Part shown: positions 60,672-64,000 of the stretch, piece by piece
Position numbering within the stretch: position 1 is the stretch's first letter
Layout: each line of letters opens with the position of its first letter
Origin: Pseudoxanthomonas sp. Root630
Lineage (GTDB): Bacteria > Pseudomonadota > Gammaproteobacteria > Xanthomonadales > Xanthomonadaceae
Assembly (NCBI RefSeq): GCF_001427585.1
Contig: NZ_LMGY01000020.1
Span: forward strand, 124,001 to 188,000
DNA: 64,000 nt
Direction of reading: 5' to 3'
Translations under genes and position numbers: made by a program
The notes under the pieces: model-generated
Seen by the model: only the letters and a program-made list of their open reading frames with translations
Told to the model about the DNA's origin: nothing
The model's database searches: none

Positions 60672-62636
60672 ATGCCGCAGCCGGATCCCAGCCGCCTGGC
60701 TTTCGACGACGTGGTCATCGACTTCGTCGGCCGGCGTCTGTTGCGGGCAGGACGCGAGCAGACGCTCGAACCCAAGGCGTTCGCCGTGCTGGCCTTGCTG
60801 GCGGGGTCGCCAGGCCGGGTGTTCGCGCGGGAAGAGATCCTCGACGCGGTCTGGGGCCACCGGCACGTCACCCAGAGCGTGATCAACCGGATCATGAGTC
60901 TCTTGCGCCAGGCGCTGGGCGAGGACGCGCAGCGCCCGCGCCTGCTGCACACCGTGTACGGCATCGGTTATCGCTTCGATGCGCCGGCCGCAGGAGATGC
61001 CGTGGTGCCACCAGCGTCGAGGGCCGTGCATCGTTGGCGCCAGGCCTGGCCTGTAGCGTTCGTGACGCTGGCGGTGCTGATCGTGAGCGTCGTCGTCTGG
61101 ATGATGCGCGATCCCGTTCGCCGCACATCGGGTGAAGCAACCGTGCCCCAGGCCCGGCCTTCATTGGCGGTGCTGCCTTTCGTCGACCTTTCGCGGGCGC
61201 GCGACCAGGCCTATCTGGCCGACGGCCTGGCCGAAGAAATCCGCAATCAGCTGGCGCAGTCGCCTGCACTGCGCGTGGTGGGCCGCACCTCCAGCCGGTC
61301 GTTCGAAGGTGGACGCGACGACGTGCGCGCGATCGGCCGTGCGTTGGGCGCGGCCCACCTGCTCGAGGGCAGCGTGCGCCGCGAGGGAAGCGATCTGCGT
61401 GTCACCGCGCGGCTGGTCCATGCCGAAGACGGGTCCTACCTGTGGTCGAAGACCTATGCGCGCGAGTTGCGCGACGTGTTCGCCGTGCAGGACGACATCG
61501 CGCGCGACGTGGCGCTTGCGCTGCGGGTGAAACTGGACGTGGCCAGGTTCAACCGCGAACAGGGCGGTACGACCCAGGTCGATGCCTACGAGCGCTTCCT
61601 GCGTTGGCGCAGCATCGGCATGCGCGAGCAGTTCGATGTCGAGCACGACCGGCAACGCCTGCAGTTGGCGCGCGAGATGGTTTCGCGGGATGCGCAGTGC
61701 GTGCTGTGCTGGGATGCGCTGGCCGTTTCGCTGGAAGCGATGGCCCGGGAACTCGGGGGCCCGCAGGCGGAGCGGCTGCGGGCCGAGGCCTCCCGGGTGC
61801 GCGGGCACATCGCGCGTTCTGCACCGGACAGTTGGGTGGTCAGGCGCGATCGCGCCAATGCCTTGTGGCGCGAGGGCAAGCGGGCCGATGCCATCGCGCT
61901 CGCGAAGCAGGTCGCCGATACCGGGCCGCTGACCAGGGAGCGTGCCTGGGACTACGCCTACATGCTGTATGCGATGGGCCACCTGGATGACACGATCGCC
62001 CTGGTCGAACGGGTGCGCGCGATCGAGCCGAGGGCGCTGTTCCTGTCGCGCGACCTCCAGTACGACTACACCGCCGCACGTCGCTACGCGGACGCGGAAG
62101 CCGAGTACCGGCGGGGGCTGCAGATGGAAGGGAGCCAACGCGAAACCGACTCCGTGGCGTTCTTCCGGCAACTGGCCGGCAAGCGGGGCGGCGGCCTGCC
62201 CGAACTGCGCGATCTGCACCGGCGATTGCAGCAGCAGGAGGGATTCGATACGCCGTTCTTCCGCGATCTCGGCACGGTACTGGACGACCGCGGCGCGATG
62301 CTCGCCCTTGTCGGCAAGGCACTGGCGGATGAAGCCTACGCCGGCGGGCAGGATGCGGCCTACGTACAGACCAGCGTCGCCGATGCGCTGGGCGACACCG
62401 GGCTGGCAATCCGCGCGCTGCGCAAGGAGCTGGAAATGCAGCCGGGTTTCGACGAGGGGCGCATGGCGCAGTACCCGTACGTCGCTTTCTGGAACGCGCC
62501 GTATTCCGGCATGCGCGCGCATGCGGACTTCAAGGTGCTGCTCGTGCAGGCCGGTGTCGTCGACTACTGGCGCCAGACCGGGCGCTGGGGCGATGACTGC
62601 GCGCCGGTGGGCGCGGACGATTTCCGGTGCCACTGA
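60672..62636 (+). CDS. CadC-like transmembrane transcriptional regulator with TolB-like and TPR regions
   Basis: A 654-residue one-component regulator. Residues 5-105 form a winged-helix OmpR/PhoB-type DNA-binding domain (LAFDDVVIDFVGRRLLRAG...NRIMSLLRQALGED...LLHTVYGIGYRF). One membrane helix follows at about 125-147. The periplasmic part starts with a TolB/FlgO-like domain (SLAVLPFVDLSRARDQAYLADGLAEEIRNQLAQ, ...AAHLLEGSVRREGSDLRVTARL) and continues with TPR-type helices to the C terminus. It would sense an envelope signal and bind DNA directly. Divergent from the DUF2306 gene. It ends at a strong bidirectional terminator shared with rho. Confidence 0.88.
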   Translation: MPQPDPSRLAFDDVVIDFVGRRLLRAGREQTLEPKAFAVLALLAGSPGRVFAREEILDAVWGHRHVTQSVINRIMSLLRQALGEDAQRPRLLHTVYGIGYRFDAPAAGDAVVPPASRAVHRWRQAWPVAFVTLAVLIVSVVVWMMRDPVRRTSGEATVPQARPSLAVLPFVDLSRARDQAYLADGLAEEIRNQLAQSPALRVVGRTSSRSFEGGRDDVRAIGRALGAAHLLEGSVRREGSDLRVTARLVHAEDGSYLWSKTYARELRDVFAVQDDIARDVALALRVKLDVARFNREQGGTTQVDAYERFLRWRSIGMREQFDVEHDRQRLQLAREMVSRDAQCVLCWDALAVSLEAMARELGGPQAERLRAEASRVRGHIARSAPDSWVVRRDRANALWREGKRADAIALAKQVADTGPLTRERAWDYAYMLYAMGHLDDTIALVERVRAIEPRALFLSRDLQYDYTAARRYADAEAEYRRGLQMEGSQRETDSVAFFRQLAGKRGGGLPELRDLHRRLQQQEGFDTPFFRDLGTVLDDRGAMLALVGKALADEAYAGGQDAAYVQTSVADALGDTGLAIRALRKELEMQPGFDEGRMAQYPYVAFWNAPYSGMRAHADFKVLLVQAGVVDYWRQTGRWGDDCAPVGADDFRCH

Positions 62637-62639
62637 CGA

Positions 62640-62664
62640 AAACGCCCCGCGATGCGGGGCGTTT
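62640..62664. terminator. Bidirectional Rho-independent terminator (regulator gene / rho)
   Basis: AAACGCCCCGC (62640-62650), loop GAT, GCGGGGCGTTT (62654-62664). A perfect 11-bp stem with A and T tails on both sides, so it works in both directions. It is the natural 3' boundary of rho on the minus strand. Confidence 0.92.
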
Positions 62665-62682
62665 CGTGTCGAAGCGAGAGGA

Positions 62683-62781
62683 TCAGCGCTTCATCGAGCT
62701 GAAGAACTCGTCGTTGGACTTGGTGTTCTTCATCTTGTCCAGCAGGAATTCCATCGCGGCGATCTCGTCCATCGGATGCAG
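62683..62781 (-). pseudogene. rho: 3' end of rho (transcription termination factor), cut off by an insertion
   Basis: Reading the minus strand from 62781 gives 32 codons plus [21 protein letters not shown]... continuing [14 protein letters not shown]. This matches the C terminus of Rho, which in E. coli ends HPMGEIDAMEFL...KTNDDFFEMMKRS. Immediately upstream (to the right) the frame hits GGG TTT TGG and TAG; the codons for WILRK that should come next are missing. The rest of rho must lie elsewhere, probably at the other end of the inserted element, whose left border is near 62782. This is a remnant, not a working gene. Confidence in the identity is high. Confidence 0.9.
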
Positions 62782-62784
62782 CCA

Positions 62785-62807
62785 AAACCCCTAGATTTAT
62801 TGGGTTT
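62785..62807. repeat. Inverted repeat at the element end
   Basis: AAACCC (62785-62790) and GGGTTT (62802-62807) flank CTAGATTTATT (11 bases). It sits 4 bases inside the element. It could be part of a tyrosine-recombinase core site. Weak evidence. Confidence 0.4.
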
Positions 62808-62933
62808 CTCATACTTACCTTGATTCGGTAGTGGTCAAGGTTAGGGTGCAAGGGTCTCCCTGTTTCCACCCCCAGTCAAGCAGATTTCGCGTGCTTTCGG
62901 GGAGGTGGGGTTCCTCCGCGAGGCGACTCCAAG

Positions 62934-62963
62934 TGTCGGGTTCTGTCGGGTTTTGTCGGGTCT
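62934..62963. repeat. Three tandem 10-bp repeats (TGTCGGGTYY)
   Basis: TGTCGGGTTC (62934-62943), TGTCGGGTTT (62944-62953) and TGTCGGGTCT (62954-62963) follow each other without a gap. They lie about 150-180 bases inside the element, where arm-type integrase-binding sites are usually found. Confidence 0.7.
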
Positions 62964-62995
62964 GATCTCAAGGGCCCCGCGCCGCGAAACTACAT

Positions 62996-63805
62996 CTACA
63001 GCTTCGATAGCAAGCGATCCGCGATCACGCCCATGCTCTCAATAGCGACACGCGCCTCTTCATTGTCGACAGATGCGGGGAAAGGCCGGCCATGCCCTGT
63101 GCCTTGTGCATTACGAAGTGCATTGATGCCACACGCGAGCTCATACATCGCCGCATCTACTCGCTCCTGAGGTCCCTTCGCCGCCGACTTGTCGAAACAC
63201 AGCCCCAAGGCCATGAAGGCTTGGGCTAAGAGCGTAGGAAAGTTCGTGACAGTGGGTTCGGCCCCGAATCGGGTTACCAGCACATGCTTCGCGGTTGCCT
63301 CAAGCAAGTCCTTGCTAGTTCCAGTAACAAGGGCGGCATCTAGGGAGCCCGCTCGTGCACGCCTGACGTAGGCATTGAGTGCTTCCGTCAACGGCCTTCC
63401 CGACAGGGAGTCCAAGAGAAGGGGGCGGAGCTCGCCAGTCGTTGTGAGCTCGTACCCCTCACTCCGAAAAGCTTCTATCGCATCAGCAATGGCGTCTCGC
63501 CCCACATAGTTCGGGGAGGTCTCCCTAAACCCTCCAGAGCCTTTCACGACGGCCAAGAGAGACTCGGCAAACTGACCAGCTTTCTCGGGGGCGTTCTCCA
63601 TCCCCCAGCTCAGGACACCTCGTACGCGTTTCGCCTTCCCAACAACCTGTCCGGCCTTCGTGGGGTCGCCCGCCGACAGCTCGGCTTTGGCGATCTGAAA
63701 CTCAATGGCGGAGTGCGTTGGCTCTCTTTTGATTTCCGACTGACCATCGTCCACAAGTCTGGAGATCGCGGTAATCACTACTTCCGAGATGAGAAGTTGA
63801 CGCAT
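62996..63805 (-). CDS. Abortive infection family protein (Abi_C / HEPN-type)
   Basis: A 269-residue protein. The C-terminal half matches the Abi C-terminal family (GTSKDLLEATAKHVL...GLGALRN-like CGINALRNAQGTGHGR...). It contains RN(x)5H at R231-H238, the Rx4-6H motif of HEPN ribonucleases. The N-terminal 90 residues have no recognised domain. Such proteins defend against phages by cutting RNA or stopping growth. Codon use is much less GC-rich than in the core genes. It lies 100 bases after the XRE regulator gene, same strand, in the putative element. Confidence 0.75.
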   Translation of the reverse strand: MRQLLISEVVITAISRLVDDGQSEIKREPTHSAIEFQIAKAELSAGDPTKAGQVVGKAKRVRGVLSWGMENAPEKAGQFAESLLAVVKGSGGFRETSPNYVGRDAIADAIEAFRSEGYELTTTGELRPLLLDSLSGRPLTEALNAYVRRARAGSLDAALVTGTSKDLLEATAKHVLVTRFGAEPTVTNFPTLLAQAFMALGLCFDKSAAKGPQERVDAAMYELACGINALRNAQGTGHGRPFPASVDNEEARVAIESMGVIADRLLSKL

Positions 63806-63905
63806 GTGGGCGGCTCCCTCACTTTTCTTCAGCCACTCTTTACGGACCAGAGCTGCGCGCCGAGCTGCTTGCAGCTAATTGCAAAAGACGCACATGGTTT
63901 CGAAG

Positions 63906-64000
63906 CTAGTTGCTCTGCGAAAGCAGCGAAGTGGTTTGCTTGACTAGATCAGCCGCGTCTACATCTAGAGCCCGCGCAAGTACGATGATCGTCGTAAGCG
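63906..64000 (-). CDS. XRE family transcriptional regulator, C-terminal end (partial)
   Basis: Only the last 30 codons lie in the window, reading ...LTTIIVLARALDVDAADLVKQ and ending at the stop at 63906. The segment LARALDVDAADLV is the usual last helix of a Cro/C1-type helix-turn-helix domain. The start lies beyond 64000. It could repress its own operon and the downstream abortive-infection gene. Short, but the pattern is distinctive. Confidence 0.6.
   Translation of the reverse strand, partial: LTTIIVLARALDVDAADLVKQTTSLLSQSN

Larger units (their letters stand above)
62782..64000. mobile_element. Left end of a putative integrative element inserted at the 3' end of rho
   Basis: From about 62782 the DNA has visibly lower GC and codon use unlike the core genes. 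It starts inside rho, in which the coding sequence is broken. It contains an inverted repeat, three tandem 10-bp repeats, an abortive-infection gene and a partial XRE regulator. No integrase, tRNA or second copy of the rho end is inside the window, so element type and size are open. Inference from the broken gene and composition. Confidence 0.7.

Noticed and set aside
62630-62800. tRNA gene as integration target at the element border
   Set aside because: No cloverleaf or TTCGAATC-type arm is present; the target is the coding end of rho.
62564-62869. 101-codon open frame across the rho junction
   Set aside because: It runs out of frame through the rho tail and regulator end; no ribosome-binding site and no similarity.

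Overview
The window is about 62.7 kb of high-GC, gene-dense core chromosome followed by about 1.2 kb of DNA with visibly lower GC. The gene set points to Xanthomonadaceae (order Lysobacterales), probably a Pseudoxanthomonas-, Stenotrophomonas- or Lysobacter-like organism. The main clues are a XanB2-type chorismatase beside hemB, a C-rich small RNA resembling sX13 downstream of polA, TonB-dependent uptake, many secreted S9 peptidases, and a hairpin repeat of a kind seen in this family. The genus is inference.

Layout, left to right. 1-3.2 kb: parB, parA and rsmG (an origin-proximal group in many bacteria) and an Sfp-type phosphopantetheinyl transferase. 3.4-4.5 kb: a small stress membrane protein and exonuclease III. 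4.6-10.3 kb: a leftward group encoding a DUF4198 protein, a 7-EF-hand protein, an ApbE-DUF2271 fusion and a TonB-dependent receptor, which looks like a metal/flavin envelope module. 10.5-15.7 kb: an MFS exporter, a coniferyl-aldehyde-dehydrogenase-like enzyme, gamma carbonic anhydrase, a VOC protein, a Pr6Pr membrane protein and a YkgJ-like protein. 15.7-24.0 kb: a tightly overlapped rightward operon (RDD, RDD, SpoIIM, DUF4129, DUF4350, MoxR, DUF58, DUF4380). 24.0-30.1 kb: ThuA, two small membrane proteins, aroE, an outer-membrane barrel, hemB, a small membrane protein and xanB2. 30.2-36.7 kb: a lipoprotein and a giant alpha-2-macroglobulin. 36.7-43.7 kb: Coa1, DPP IV, GST, UPF0114, GNAT, uvrD. 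43.7-49.2 kb: uspA with an FNR/Anr-type promoter, a DUF2782 lipoprotein, polA, the sX13-like RNA, DUF421 and hemF. 49.2-62.6 kb: membrane protein, S9 peptidase, YcgL, a membrane-anchored ankyrin protein, a CPA2 antiporter, two tandem TonB-C-like proteins, DUF2306 and a CadC-type regulator.

The most unusual place is the right end. The last 32 codons and the terminator of rho (minus strand) are present at 62,640-62,781, but the rest of rho is replaced by lower-GC DNA. That DNA carries an inverted repeat, three tandem 10-bp repeats, an abortive-infection (Abi_C/HEPN) gene and the tail of an XRE-family regulator. This is what the border of an integrative element inserted at the 3' end of rho should look like; no integrase is visible because the window stops 1.2 kb into the element. 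Some core genes also form functional sets: haem synthesis (hemB, hemF), chromosome segregation (parAB), DNA repair and replication (xthA, uvrD, polA), and shikimate/chorismate metabolism (aroE, xanB2). No rRNA, tRNA, CRISPR array or complete insertion sequence was seen.
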